A stretch of DNA of 64,000 bases from Microbotryum silenes-acaulis (GCA_003665825.1 QPFY01000006.1:868001-932000), one strand, 5' to 3'; numbered from the stretch's first letter, positions 1-15,075 are shown. Program-made: numbers and translations. Notes: generated from the sequence alone by a model not told the origin.

Positions 1-690
1 TCCCTCGGTTCGGTGGAGTGACCTTCGTGTTGGTATCGCGCTCCCACGTGAGCTTCTCCTGCCGGCAACCACGAGGAACAGATCCGGGTTAATCAGACAC
101 GTTTATCCCGTCCCCGCGCTCGAACTGGACAATACGTCAATAGGCGAAAAAGTCGAATACTTCCGAGATCGAGCAATTCTGGCGCCCAAAATTCGCAGGT
201 GGATCAGATCAACAACATGGTGCTCGACCTGCTGCAAGACGAATCACTGTTCTTGATCGAGTACCTTCAGAGTCTCAACAAGTAAGAGTGTGTCTGGAGA
301 CGCCCGTCTTTTCTCACGGCCAGTTGTATGTCGCATTGTCCCGAGCAACGAATGTGGAGGGTGTCAGAGTTTTGCTTCATCAGACTGAGAACGGAGAAGC
401 GGATAATGTAACAGAAAGCATAGTTTTTAGAGAGGGATGTCAATGTCGGGAGGCACCCGTGAAAAGGTCCACACTCGACGCGGGTCTCGACGACGGTCTG
501 AGCCCATCATCGGGCTCCCAGAGAACAAAAAAGTAGTTCAGTGATGAAATGAAGGCTCTGTACATTTGATCGTCGTCGCGCTCTTCTCTCCCGACTTCAA
601 CCACTACGCTTCCGTTACTCAACAGTACCGCAGCTGTTGCAGCAAAGTACATCACATTGGAGCGGGTCAACGGTTACGGTGGGAGGTGGC
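1..690 (+). mobile_element. Helitron 3' fragment with internally deleted helicase (copy A)
   Basis: This stretch matches positions 44828-45517 almost base for base, with one length difference in an A run near position 190. It carries the C-terminal end of a Pif1-like Helitron helicase, including GQLYVALSRATNV at about 320-365, which is helicase motif VI. The text jumps from the helicase region around GGVT directly to the SRSHVSFS region, so about 500 bp of helicase including an intron is deleted. It stops inside the 3' hairpin (GGCGCGCGGAGC) and lacks the terminal CTAG. The fragment cannot be functional. Its left part lies outside the window. Confidence 0.85.
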
Positions 691-781
691 GCGCGGAGCA
701 TGTTGAGATTGTCATCAATTTCCCCAGCTCGCGCCCCCCCCCCATTACTACCTCTCTATATAAAAAAAGGTGAGTTAAGGA

Positions 782-1480
782 ATGTACCTAAAATCGCTGT
801 TTTTAATTAGGTGGCGGCCTCCGGGCCGCCTGTAGTGGATGTACCAGGATACTGTTGTGTCTGCCGCACCTGCCTGTGGTCTCCATGTTCCGATCAGAAG
901 TCATGTACAAGCTCTGTGGTGATTTTTGTATTTTTCGTGCCGGTCGAACGAAGCTACAGCGTTCCCAGTATTTTTCTTCACTTTTTCGTTGATGTCAAAC
1001 AGTGTTTACACTTATATTGTATTTAATGGACGGCAAGCGGGTGGCTTTGCATGACATTGCTTCTACAGCACAGCTCCGCCTGACGCGGGACGCGCGTTAC
1101 TACCTTTACTACCTCTTGATGAAAAAGGTCGATCCGCGACCCATGTACCTAAAATCGCTGTTTTTGACTGTGTTGCGGCCCGGAGGGCCGCCTATAATGA
1201 ATGTACCAGTACAGTATTGCGTCTGCCGCACCTGCCTGTGATATTGGCGTCCCGACCAGAAGTCATGTACGACCCTTTTCGCATTTTCGGCACCATAAAA
1301 CTCGAGCTACAGCCCGAGAACGATTTTTGTCGAATTTTGACATGGTGGGGAACTATTGAGGAGTTTGTGTAGGATTTAATGTATAGCAAGCGCGTGGGTT
1401 TGCATGACACGTCTTCTAAAGAGCTCAGGCGTGGTCTCGCTGTCGTTGACGCGCGGGCGCAGGCGCGGTTACGCTGCGCG
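782..1480. repeat. Two diverged tandem copies of a ~360-bp unit
   Basis: Both copies begin with ATGTACCTAAAATCGCTG (782 and 1142). They share a GC-rich hairpin (GGCGGCC..GGGCCGCC at about 811-828; GCGGCCC..GGGCCGC at about 1176-1192), the phrase GTCTGCCGCACCTGCCTG and the phrase AGAAGTCATGTAC. Near their ends both carry GATTTAATG/TATTTAATG followed by GCAAGCG and TTTGCATGACA. No credible gene lies here. Confidence 0.7.
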
Positions 1481-1866
1481 ATGCCCCGTCGATCACGTGA
1501 CGTATTCTTTGCATCCCGACACCGGTTTTAGGGGCTCAACAACAACATGAGGTTCCAGGCGCTGTGAATACTCCCGCGCTGCTCTCTCTAATTGTTGCCT
1601 TTTCCCTCCCACTCTCATCGAATTTTCGTGACAACCGCGCCGAGTCTTTGGCGTGAGGGTAGCGCCGTACGATAGCGTACCGCCATACCATAGGAGACCA
1701 TCGGCCCGCTGGGCGCCTCGCTCCTCTCCTCTTCGTCCCGCTCCGATCAACAGAATCAGCTCCCCGCGCGTAATGACAACAATCAACCGATCTTGGTATT
1801 GCGACCCGTATAAGCATCCGCCGTACAGCTTTGTAGAACGGACAGCGTGGTCAGCGCGAGGGCCCG

Positions 1867-3576
1867 ATGGCCGATCCGACGCTGAGCTCGCCCCACCACC
1901 ACCTCTTCCTGCGCAGAGCAAGTGCACAGGCCTCGAATCGCGCTCAAACCACTCAAGCCCCACGTTCCCATCCGCGACTACCTCGGCCCCAGATGGCCGT
2001 GTGTATCCACTGCAAGGCTCGACACTGGGAGTGCGAAAGGACCAAGTCGACCGGACACTTCAGCACGTGCTGCTCGCAGGGCAAGGTGCAGCTGCCTCCC
2101 CCTCCCCAGCCTAATCCCAAGTATCGAAATCTACTTGAAGGATAGCGGTCAGTTGCTCCGTCCAACAACATCCGTCTGCAGTAGACCCGCATGCTGAACT
2201 GTGCGACCCACCTACACAGAAGCTAAAACATTCCGCGAGAATGCCCGGTCGTATTCACTTCGCTCGCTGCTCACTTCCACCAGACACGACTGGGCACTTT
2301 AGGACCCCCCGTGTTTCGCGTGTTCGGTCGCCTCTGTCATCGACTCGGTGCCCTGATCCCTGCCGTGAATCAACGCCCAGCCTTTGCTCAGACATGGCTC
2401 ATCGACCCAGCCGAGGCCACCGACACTCGACTTGGACCCGACAGCCCAGACCGTCGCATACAAAGATCTACGTTGACCAAGCTCGAGTCCAAGTTGCGTA
2501 CCAACAATCGCTTTGTGAGGCTGTTTGCATTGACCAAAGCTCGCGCAGGTTGGGATACGGCCAAAGAGTGGATCCTGCGCCTCTGCCTCCCGCCAGGCCG
2601 AGACCGACGTACCCACAACCTTCCTACGTCAAGCACGGAAATGGCGATACTTATCTGCGATTCCGACACCAACACGAGAAATCGTGGACCGCAAGAGCGT
2701 ATTCCTCAGGTGCACGGTGATCGATGTCCCGATGGTCGGCCCAAGTACCAAATCGTTAGCTCGCTCCATCCGTCTGCGATGCCTCTCCGGTACACACTAC
2801 TCTTCCCCGCGGGGGAAGATGGCTTCCACCTCAACATTCCTCTTTGCGCGTTCAACCAAGTTGGGCCACTCTTTGCCAAAAGACCGCGACGAGGAGGAAG
2901 GGGACGAAGAGAATGGTGATGGTGAACGTAAGCGTCTTTGGCTCCTTCTCGGGTGTTCCATTCTGTTGAGGCGCGAGCACAGACTGATATTGAATGTTTG
3001 AACACCTAGGACGAAGGTCAAGTAAAGGGGGCCGAGGTGGCGAGTCTCGCGTTCACAATTCCTGTGTGTACTACTTTCACAAACGCGACGAGCCCGCATG
3101 GCACTCAACGTCCCTTCCCGGCGTTCGTGATCGAAGGATACTCCCAGATTGAGACCGATCGACTCAACTACATCCAGTTGCATCAAGAAAACCTACGCCT
3201 CACCACGACCCAAGGCATCAACGGCTTGACCCCGGACCAAATTGGACGCTCGATGACCTTGGGCTCGACGTTCAAGAATAGACCGCGCGACATCATGCAG
3301 CGATACCAAGATGCGATGGCGTGCGTTGTCAAACATGGAAAGCCTCCGCTGCTCATCACGATGACGTGCGACCCCGAATCACCGGAAATCAAGGCTGCAC
3401 TGGGGCCGAACCACAAAGCATGCAACCGTCCGGATCTCATTGCACGAGTGTTTGAAGCCAAGTCCGGCAGCAAGCGACATGCAGGCTGTTTCGGCGATGA
3501 ATGTAGGATGAATGGATTTTGTTCCTTTGCTGTACTTCGCATTGGGTTTTTTAACCTCTGCACTGAAATCATGTAG
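1867..3576 (+). pseudogene. Helitron replicase N-terminal fragment, different family (copy B)
   Basis: A CxxC..HWE..CC..G+VxLP zinc-knuckle-like block (VCIHCKARHWECE, then CCSQGKVQLP, about 1993-2105) matches the same block in the Helitron at 15-20 kb, so this is a related N-terminus. Downstream, frames at 2311-2919 and 3037-3576 carry the Helitron_like_N region, including MTLGSTFKNRPRDIMQRYQD and LLITMTCDPESPEI. The latter corresponds to IFITMTCNPAWSEI in the other element. Coding breaks across frames near 2700-3035, some possibly through introns. The fragment ends before the HUH motif, so no catalytic Rep or helicase remains. Divergence from the other copies suggests an older family. Confidence 0.75.
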
Positions 3577-4029
3577 AATGTTCAATTATCCTGCTATTTG
3601 CATTACATCTTCCCGTTAGTTTGACGGGTTCCCACTGGTTCAGCTCTATAATTAAAGAGCTTCAGGGGTTCAGCTCGAAAGAGCTTCAGGAATTCATTTG
3701 ATGGGTTTGCATCACTGTATAGAATTGTAACAGAAATAGCAGACAACGCAGCAAGGTAAAATAAAACCCGCTTGCCTCAATCTCGTGCGCACTTTAGTTA
3801 CTAGAGTCATAAACTTGGTGCGACGTACGAGACGCGTGGCCGGGGATGCCACAAATGAGGCCTGACGCGCCTGACGCAGTAACTCAGGGTCTTCCGGAAC
3901 CATCACTAGAAACCGACTGACACTCACAGACACTCTGACACGACTTCCGGATAGACCGCCTCACCTCAAAGCTTGCCATCCTCTGGCCGAGCCACTTCTA
4001 CGTCAACCCTCCGCCACGCCACCAAGGCT
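3577..4029. other. Intergenic region upstream of CLA4
   Basis: No gene is seen. Two adjacent copies of a TTCAGCTC...AAAGAGCTTCAGG unit lie at about 3640-3692. The segment up to 4029 should hold the CLA4 promoter and leader, but I see no clear TATA box. Confidence 0.5.
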
Positions 4030-7354
<3,325 letters not shown>

Positions 7355-7768
7355 ATTGGACTGTTGAGTTGCCAGGGAACGTTGTTGGAATGAACATCAA
7401 ATTGCCGGCTCCCGGCGCTTTCCGTGTGCGAGGCAGTGGCACTGGGCGAGTTCTGCAGAGACTGTATCGTTGGGCTACCACGATGTCAGGGAAAAACGAG
7501 ATGCTGGCTGCATTGCATGCGAGAAGTGTGGGGATGGGCCATGATGTTCCTTTGGAACTTCCAAATCTATAACGGAGAGGCGGTAGGCCATCCACTACCG
7601 GTCGAGCATGGTGACCCTGGGAAATCTGAATGCAGGAACGATGTATCTCCGACGTGTGCGGTGTTGTAAGTATGCGGCGCCGGAAAAGATGGAGTGCGCG
7701 GCACAGAAGGAGGGGGTGGACGTGGCATGAAGATGGGACAAGGCACCGCGAAGAAGCACTCGCCCAGA
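7355..7768. other. Convergent intergenic region, CLA4/KAP95
   Basis: This is shared 3'-flanking sequence of two convergent genes. No gene is recognised. Open frames here are antisense or downstream continuations of KAP95 beyond its spliced stop. Confidence 0.5.
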
Positions 7769-10700
7769 TTATTGGGTTGCGCGACGAACCATCTGCCGAG
7801 ATCAAGCGGATGACCCGGTCAGCAGAAGGGCAAGATAGTGAACCACCGAAAGCACGTCCACTGACCTCCTTAGCCCATTTCGAAACTTTTTTGGTCTCTG
7901 AACCACCAAGCTTGGTGCGGCCAGCTTTGAGCATGTCGGCAACCCAAGGTGAGCTGAGGGCCTCCCTGAGTTGACCCTCCGGAAAGGCTTCGGCGATATC
8001 CCCGATAAGCCCAATTGCTGAACGTAACAGGGTTTCGGTACGGTCTGGATCAGAGAGGGCCAGATGGACGAAGGCGAAAATCGAATTTAGATATGGGAGG
8101 AGTATATCCGACTTGCTAACCGTCTTGAGACCGCTGACGATGCCGGTATAGGCTTCGAGCAACGCCTCGCGCAAGGTCATCACGTAGTCGATGAGATCGT
8201 AATTGCTCTGTAAGATGGTGCGCAGAGGCAAAGTCCGGTAAGTCTTCATGACGTAGTCGTCGAAGCGGGCCGCAGCCGGCAGTACTGACCGTGTCTACTT
8301 GGACTGTTCCAGCCTGTTGCAGCACCGACATCGTTGTTTCAAGGAATGGCTCGAATGCAGGTCCGACCGCCAAGGCAATGTCACCGAAGCAGCTGATGAT
8401 GGGAGGCTTCACGCTTCGATGCAGAACCGTGCTCTGTAGATCGGTGAGCAGGAGCTCCATAAATACTTGACAGTACGGGAGGCTGGCTTCGCCCAGTGCC
8501 CGACAGAGGTCGCCGATGAGCCCAACCGCGATCGAGCACAACTGGTACTCTTCGTGGGAGTTGAGAGCATTGACGAGAAAAGGGAGAAAGGCCTGAAGAT
8601 AGGGATGGAAGTTCTCATCGAGTGCAGCCGTGATAGCGCCGATTGCAAGGAAAGCGTCCTCGAGGATTGGGGACTGCTTCCCGGCTGAGCTGACGAGCTG
8701 GAGGAGCAGAGTCATCATCCGATCGGCAAGAGGCTGAATAGTGCGAGAGAGTCGCCGTGTGACGCTCTGTATGTATGGCGCATTGTCCCTAGGTCAGTGG
8801 TCTGCGAATAAGACTCGCATGGGACGGGTGACGAACCGTGAGAACCGTGCAGATGTTGACCTGAAGTTCGTTGTAGTTGTTCCGGTCATCCGCGCCAACC
8901 AATTGACTCTGTCGAAGAGAAGGTCGCTTGAGCAGAGAGCGGACTTGTTCCACGACAGGATGGAGCTTACCTGCAGTGCCAGAAGAGTCTCGGAACGATC
9001 AAGCAAAGCAAGCACGAGCTTGGAAATCGTAGGTAGGGTGTCTTTTGAGGCGTGCGTTACGAGTGTCGACAAGGCCTCGTAGGCTGAAGTTCGAGCACTT
9101 GCCTCATTCGTGCTCCTGTGAAGCAAGCATAAGCAGAAGTTCCCATTCAAGGCAAAGGGACAAGCAACTCACTTCTCGGCAAGCCGAAGCAACGCGGAAA
9201 CGATGCCGTCGTAGTATGGACTCATCTCCGTAGACTCAGCTTGGGCATCGCCCAGTTGTTCCGCTAAGTTCATGATGCTCCAGCAACAGTTACTGACGAT
9301 GCGCGGTGATTCTTCGAGACCGCGGACCAAGGCTGTAACCAGCGGTTGCAGTTGGGCATCCAAGTTGATGGTCTTGATCAGTACATCGGTAATTCGTCCG
9401 AGCGTCCATGCAGTGGTGTCGCGAACGTGCATCGAGGGGTCGTGCATCATCTCGATCAGCATCGGAAGGGCTTGCGAAACGAGGGGCATCAGGGTTTTCT
9501 CCTCGGGTCCATCCAGAATCGATCCAAACGCCATTACCGCGGCTTCCCGCTTGCGCCAATCCGCGTCCTTGATATTCGTCTCGACGAAGGGGATGATGGG
9601 GGGCACGATACCATCGCCAACGCATTGCGCGAGAAGTGCCAAGCAAGTCCCTGCCGCCATGGAGACATTCCACTCGTCCTCGGTCGTATCCTCTTCCTGC
9701 TTGAGAAGCAGCTGCAACAAGACGGGCAGGATTTCTGGTAGCGCAATGCGAGCAAAATGCGACGAGTCACGTTCCGACTGGTCACCATACTCGGCTGCCT
9801 CCTCGGCTTCCAGCGCGAGCTCGATCTCCTCGTCGCAGACGGTCGACCAGAATTCGACGGCTTGCAAAGCCACTTGCTCGTCAGCGTGCTTCATACCCAG
9901 TACGGTCAACTGATGGAGTTCGGCTCGGCGTAGACATTAGTGGCGACCCAGAGGCTTCAGGGGGGACAGCCTGCGGCCAAGGGTGCGGGCACTTGACTCA
10001 CGCCAAAGAGCGCTCGCTCCATGTAGTGCTTCATATAGTCGTAGTACAGGCTCATGATACGAACGAGACATTCGAATGCGGCAACCTGAACGTCGGACGA
10101 CGGTGACTGTGTCGCCTCACAGACCACTTGCATGATGTAGTTTCGTTCTCCCTATCGGTAACACCGCGAATCACAAAATCACGGATCAGTCACGCCGGAG
10201 GCACGAGCCACGTGTAGGTAGAGAGAAGGCTCGCAACCCACCTCGCGCTCAAAATTGTCTTTGACGAATTCAAGAGAATTGTAAAGGGCGTGCACAGCCG
10301 CTAGCTGCACCTCCGGGCTAGCAAATTGCCGGCGAACGAGGCTATGGAGTCAGAACTCTCGACGTGCACGGCCTGCGAGACTCGGGTCACACACCTTGGC
10401 TCTTCCTTTCGAGCGCCTTGCACGACCGCGGTCAGGATCTCATTTGATTGACTCGCCAACAGCTCGGGTTTCTGTGGGTGGACAGTATAAGCGGTCACAT
10501 TTAGTCAGTTTTCGGCGCGCGTGTCGAAGGGGATCAGTCCCGCCAAGCATTGCATCGCCTCTGCCCAGGAGCGCGGGTGCCCATATCGTCACAGCCACGT
10601 CCCGCTACACGGATGCTTCAGTGAGACGTAAAAAGATGGCGCCGAAAATGAACTGGCGCCTGGAGCGAGTGCTGGAGGTACCGGGGCCGCGATCTGCTTC

Positions 10701-11249
10701 CGGAGCGCGGCCAGGGGCTGCCGGACGGGGAAAGCTGAAGCGCGCCACAGCGCGGGCGCGACTCACGATCGACTCGCAGATGTAACCGATCGCCTGCAGT
10801 GTAGCCTGCCGCAAACCTGGGTTGTCACCGTTGGCGACGAGCTCGAGCAGCTGCGCGATCAGGGTGGGCCACATGGCCGCGGGCACCTCGATGGCGGCGA
10901 TGGCGGCCACGACTTGGCCCGCGACGTTGCGAGCTCCGCGATCGGCCACGGCGAGGGTCGACAGCACGGCATGCTTGAGCTGGGTACGTGTCGCGGGGTC
11001 GAGCGACTTCCAGCGCTGGGCATACTCGTCGGAGCGGCTCGTGTCGCGCGCCGAGAGCGCGTTCTTGATGGCGAGGCCGGCCGCATTGCGCAGGTGGGAA
11101 GGCAAGTTGGTGTCCGCCAGCGAGTTGGACAGCGAGACGAGATACTGTGTCGGGCTCGAGCTGAGGGACTGGGCCAGTTGAGCGGTCGCATTCTCGCGTT
11201 CCTGCGCATTCGGCGACAAGGTCGCAGCCAAGAGTGTCGAGGCGTCCAT
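7769..11249 (-). CDS. KAP95: Importin subunit beta (karyopherin beta-1)
   Basis: Kap95 is the nuclear import receptor. It binds importin alpha and Ran-GTP and carries NLS cargo through the pore. Ten exons join in frame on the minus strand: 11249-10767, 10471-10395, 10317-10242, 10151-10002, 9909-9173, 9115-8971, 8908-8837, 8766-8290, 8207-7866, 7792-7769. The product is 860 aa, the usual family length. Recognisable HEAT-repeat text includes [79 protein letters not shown] and [17 protein letters not shown]. The last exon encodes only MVRRATQ after KWAKE. Intron 1 is long (295 nt); the others are 57-92 nt. The start ATG at 11249 is followed by [19 protein letters not shown]. It diverges from LSM7 across a 647-bp gap. 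Confidence 0.95.
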
Positions 11250-11253
11250 GGCG

Positions 11254-11300
11254 GAGGCGAGGCGAGGCGAGGCGAGGCGAGGTGAGGCGAGGCGAGGTGA
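11254..11300. repeat. (GGCGA)n microsatellite in the KAP95 leader
   Basis: About nine GGCGA/GGTGA units lie just 5' of the KAP95 start codon. Read in the gene's direction this is a TCGCC-rich pyrimidine-biased leader. Confidence 0.85.
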
Positions 11301-11896
11301 GCGGCGCCGTGGGCCGACTGATGAGCGCTAGCGCGGCGTAGTCGTGTTGAGTGGTCGGAGAAGCGCGAGCGCGTGCACCGTGAAAAGGGCGGGCGATGCG
11401 GGCGGGCCTAGCTATGCGAGGCAAACTGCGCGCAAACAGGCAAACGGCTGCTGACAGTCGACAGGCGCTGCGGCGAAGCAAGTGCTAGCTAGGTAAGCAG
11501 GTACGATGAGACTAGTGAGAGAGGGCGAACCGGCGAACGAGGGCAAAGGAGCAATACGCGCCGCGATACAGCTCGATCGAGCAGAGTTGGGAAGGATGCG
11601 CAAGTGGTGGGCAGATTATTATGAACCGCTTAATCGATGACTAGGTGCTGACTAATCCACCTCCGGTAGTAGTTCCTAATCATGGGTGAGCGCGCGCGGA
11701 GCCAGGTGGAGCCGCCAGATGCAGTAGTAGGCAGTAAGCCACGTTCTTCGCTGCCTTACCTCGTCCACGTCAGTGGCAGGCACCCCCCCCGCCTTCATCA
11801 CCGACAGGCCCGATTCGAATAAACGAGCGGGGCAAGACTAGACGAAACGAGAGGAGACGACCGCTTTCGCTCTTGTCGAGACTATCTTGCTTTCGA
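11301..11896. promoter_or_regulatory. Divergent promoter region, KAP95/LSM7
   Basis: Two head-to-head housekeeping genes must both be driven from this interval. It is GC-rich and holds no convincing gene. I see no unambiguous TATA box. Confidence 0.5.
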
Positions 11897-12730
11897 ATGA
11901 GCGATAATCGAGTACGTGATGGTCCAGCAAGTCTCTTCCTCGGCCCTGAGGCCTGAGCGCTGAGCCCGGACCACCAGCCCAGCTCCTCTCGACGCCCCCG
12001 ACCCGCGCGCCTCGCAAAGCTTTTGGGCTGGCTGACTCGCTTCTTGTACTGACGATGACCACCCTTCTCGGTGCAATTGCAGGGTCGAGGTGGCCGGGGC
12101 CGGGGCAGTGGTGCGGCCCGAGGCGCACGGTCCACGCCCGGGTCTCGCGACGACAAACCGCGCCGCGAAGCGATACTGGATCTGAGCAAGTTCATTGACA
12201 AGCAGATCCGTGTCAAGTTCACAGGAGGTCGCGAGGGTGCGGCCCTACTCCCTTTTTTGCAGTGTGGTCGGTTCGGATCTGACCCTGTGCTCCTCCCCTT
12301 CGCCGGGGACGCCTCGTGCATGATCTCCGTTCTGCAGTCACTGGCACGCTGAAAGGGTACGATCAATTGCTCAATCTCGTCATGGACGATATCGAAGAAG
12401 CACTACGAGGTACGAGGCCCGTCGGATCGAATGCATCGGGACTGCGCTCGCGAAGTGCACAGCCGACTTTATTACGCTCTTGTTCGATTCTGACCACTGG
12501 TTTCTGTCGGATCTCGCAGATCCCACCACCGGTCTCCTGCTCGCACCGAGGAGAACACGCTCACTCGGGCTCGCCGTCATCCGCGGCACCAGCCTGATTG
12601 TTCTAAACCCACTTGACGGGTAAGTTCTGCTGCGATTATCAAGTCTCTTTACTGCATGGTCACCCGGGTTCTTGACGTCCTTGCACTCTATCATCGCAGG
12701 TCCGAAGAGATCGCCAATCCATTTGCGTAG
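11897..12730 (+). CDS. LSM7: U6 snRNA-associated Sm-like protein LSm7
   Basis: LSm7 is a subunit of the Lsm1-7 (cytoplasmic mRNA decapping) and Lsm2-8 (U6 snRNA) rings. Five exons join in frame: 11897-11911, 12083-12236, 12338-12409, 12520-12619, 12700-12730, giving 123 aa. A short RG-rich tail (GRGGRGRGSG) precedes the Sm fold. Sm1 reads ILDLSKFIDKQIRVKFTGG, then VTGTLKGYDQLLNLVMDD; Sm2 reads LGLAVIRGTSLIVLNP. The C-terminus SEEIANPFA is typical of LSm7. The first coding exon encodes only MSDNR and is joined through a GTACGT donor and TTGCAG acceptor. It is inferred because no ATG lies in frame with the RG tail. The gene ends 56 bp from the SIT4 stop. Confidence 0.92.
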
Positions 12731-12786
12731 TGTGGTTCCGCAGATGTGTTCTGTTTCCGCAACGGGGTGATATGCACATTCTCGAA

Positions 12787-14624
12787 TCACAAGAAATAGC
12801 TCTGATTCACAGCATGTGGAAGGCCGTCAGCCACTATTGCAGCTGTGCTTTTCGAAGCTCCCACTTACCGAGGCTGCAGACCGATTTGGAATGCTTTTGT
12901 CCTGATTGGGCACTGTGGCCAGAAAAGCAGCATAGTGATACGAGAGTGGAGTGAGACAGGTGGGTGAGGATCGGTGGATACGGTATTGTACGGCATGACG
13001 CGAAAAAGCGAATTAGTGGCGGCCAGAGGGAGACCGACATCAGCGGGAGGCTAAGTCTCTACACAAGAAAAGCCCTTGGTTTCGGGTCTTGGCTTTGACA
13101 GGAAAATGCGCACCTGCTTCGAAGATCTTGAAGCTATCCCTGTCGACGACTGTGCCCTCACGTACTTGCATCACGCTCGCGACGTTGCCACAACGGTAGC
13201 AATAATTCGGGGCTGACCAGACGGTCACGAGGTTGTTCTCGGGCGCGAACATGAACTTGTAGCCTTCCTGGACCAGTTGGTGGGCCCGCGCAATCAAGGT
13301 GAGCTGGTTCACAAGATTGAACTTTTAATAAACCCGACAACATAGCAGAATGCGACGTCAGCCCTGAGAATGTGTGGGGTTCGCTCGAGTTGCGGGAAAT
13401 CTTGCCTCATTGGTCACGCGCGCCCCGAACAGCCACCCGGCACCTCGAGGTGATATGGACCATGTCTCGACCTCGTCTGGGTCGGACCACATCAGATCTA
13501 GATAAAGGACGACCATTTCGAAGCGTAAGTGCATGAAGCGTAGATGCGGACCGAGTTCTATCTCGCATTCAAAGGCGTACCGCAGAATGCGCCTTCGTGG
13601 GGAATCTCCTGGGCCCGCGCGATAACTCGTATTTGGTCCAAAGTACGGAGCTCAGGAGAGAGACCGCCGTGTACACACAATATGGACCCATCCACGACCT
13701 AGACATCCACAAGGCCAAAGGCTCAATTGGTCAGTCCGGCGGACCTCCCTCTATAGATCGTTAAGCATACTTACAGCTGCGAGATTCAGGTAATCGAAGA
13801 CCGAGCAACACGCCTTCCATACGTTGGCATTGCCGTACTTTTGTTGGCACTCGTCTGCGCACGGCGCAGGGGTTCGATCCGCACCCAAGTTCAGCTCGTA
13901 TTGCACGCCTGATGAGCGAAATATGGCGAGGAGACGGACCATAAAAGCCATACACTTGCGTGATTTGCCGGGACTCGTGGTTGCCCCTGAGTAATGTCAC
14001 GCGGTCCGGGTACCTGCCCGAATACGAAAGCCACGTATGGGAACACTGCCAGCATTTGAAGTCGATCGAGGTCGAATGGGTATGAGCCAACTCCAAGGAG
14101 AGCGACTCACTTGGCCTTCAACGTTAGCAACAGTGAGAGCGTCTCTAGGCTGTAGTACCCCCGGTCAACGAAATCGCCCTTCTCGGGGGGGATGCCCCGA
14201 AAATTGAAAATAAGAGGGACTGTCAGACGCTTACGGCGGTTTTTGTACGAGCAAGTCGTACACCGCTTACCATGAAGATATAGGATGTCGAAGGACAATC
14301 CCCTCCCACATGGAGTAGCTCGAGCAGGTCCCACAACTGTCCATGGATGTCGCCGCAGACGGTCACGGGGGAGGACACGGGCTGGACATTCGACTCCTCC
14401 ATCAGCAGCGCGCGCACAATGTTGCACAGCTGCTTCATTACGGATTCGGGAAGATGTCGGCATTGGCGCAGTTGAGAAATGTACAGGTCGGGATTGAAGT
14501 CGCGCTGCAACAGCAAGTGTCGGGCCACTGTGAGGATTCTGGTGTCTACTACGGCGGTGGAGCGAGAAGCAGTAGGGGGGCGGAGGGGAGACTCCAGAGG
14601 ACGACGAGTCCGAAGGCTCACCAT
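12787..14624 (-). CDS. SIT4: PP2A-like Ser/Thr phosphatase catalytic subunit (Sit4/PP6)
   Basis: This is a metal-dependent phosphatase of the PP6/Sit4 branch, known for roles in TOR signalling and G1 progression. Nine exons join in frame: 14624-14622, 14504-14271, 14178-14111, 14013-13940, 13854-13775, 13698-13581, 13497-13406, 13321-13114, 12842-12787, giving 310 aa, the family size. Motifs seen are [58 protein letters not shown] and [21 protein letters not shown] and YGNANVW favour PP6/Sit4 over PP2A, PP4 or PPG1. The last exon, after a 271-nt intron, supplies the methylation-type tail YFL. One intron uses a GC donor (GCAAGA at 13405). The start is the least certain part: the model puts ATG alone in exon 1. 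The alternative is the same ATG read straight through, which adds about 39 residues. Confidence 0.9.
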
Positions 14625-15047
14625 GGCGAATGACCATACAAATGCGGACCCGACACGGCGTACCGATGTTACGAAGCTGTCGACAAAGCGTAAAGGTCTT
14701 GGCAGAGTGCAAGCGTGCTGAAGCCTAGCCGATACGTCCTGCAGCTGCTAGTGGCGCGCTAGATCGAGCCTGTGCGGGTTGATGATGAGCTATGCGGTTC
14801 GTACAAGACACACGAGGTGTGCAGAGTGTGGAAAGAAGGAGGCGCAGAACTGTGGCGTTTGCCGTTGTCCAAATGGGTAGCCGTGGTGGTGATCATCGCT
14901 GCAAGAGAAGCTGAAGCCCGAATCGTGGGCAGCCTGCGGCGCGCCTCGTGGGAGCCTTTTACGGCAGTTTTCACCCGCGGCAAAATCGCTTTCAGGATGT
15001 GTGATAGTCCTACTGGTCAGTTTGGGGCCAAAGGTTTTTAGGTATTA
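14625..15047. other. Intergenic flank between SIT4 and a Helitron
   Basis: This is presumed SIT4 promoter. No gene is recognised. It ends where the Helitron 3' terminus abuts it at 15048. Confidence 0.5.
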
Positions 15048-15075
15048 CTAGGTTCGGCGGCGCGCTCCGCGCGCC
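15048..15075 (-). other. Helitron 3' terminus (hairpin + CTAG)
   Basis: The stem-loop GGCGCGC GGA GCGCGCC is followed by GCCGAAC and CTAG. The same terminus recurs at 43531-43552, and with a shortened hairpin at 45516-45534. Confidence 0.85.

Noticed and set aside
3973..4029. CLA4 start upstream of 4030 (frame is open)
   Set aside because: The upstream frame has no ATG; it opens at TTG. The first in-frame ATG is at 4030.
10396..10785. Plus-strand open frames over KAP95 exons and introns
   Set aside because: They are antisense shadows of a gene with full family conservation and in-phase splicing.
13861..13880. tRNA-like GGTTCGATCC word
   Set aside because: It lies inside a SIT4 intron with no matching acceptor stem, D arm or anticodon arm.
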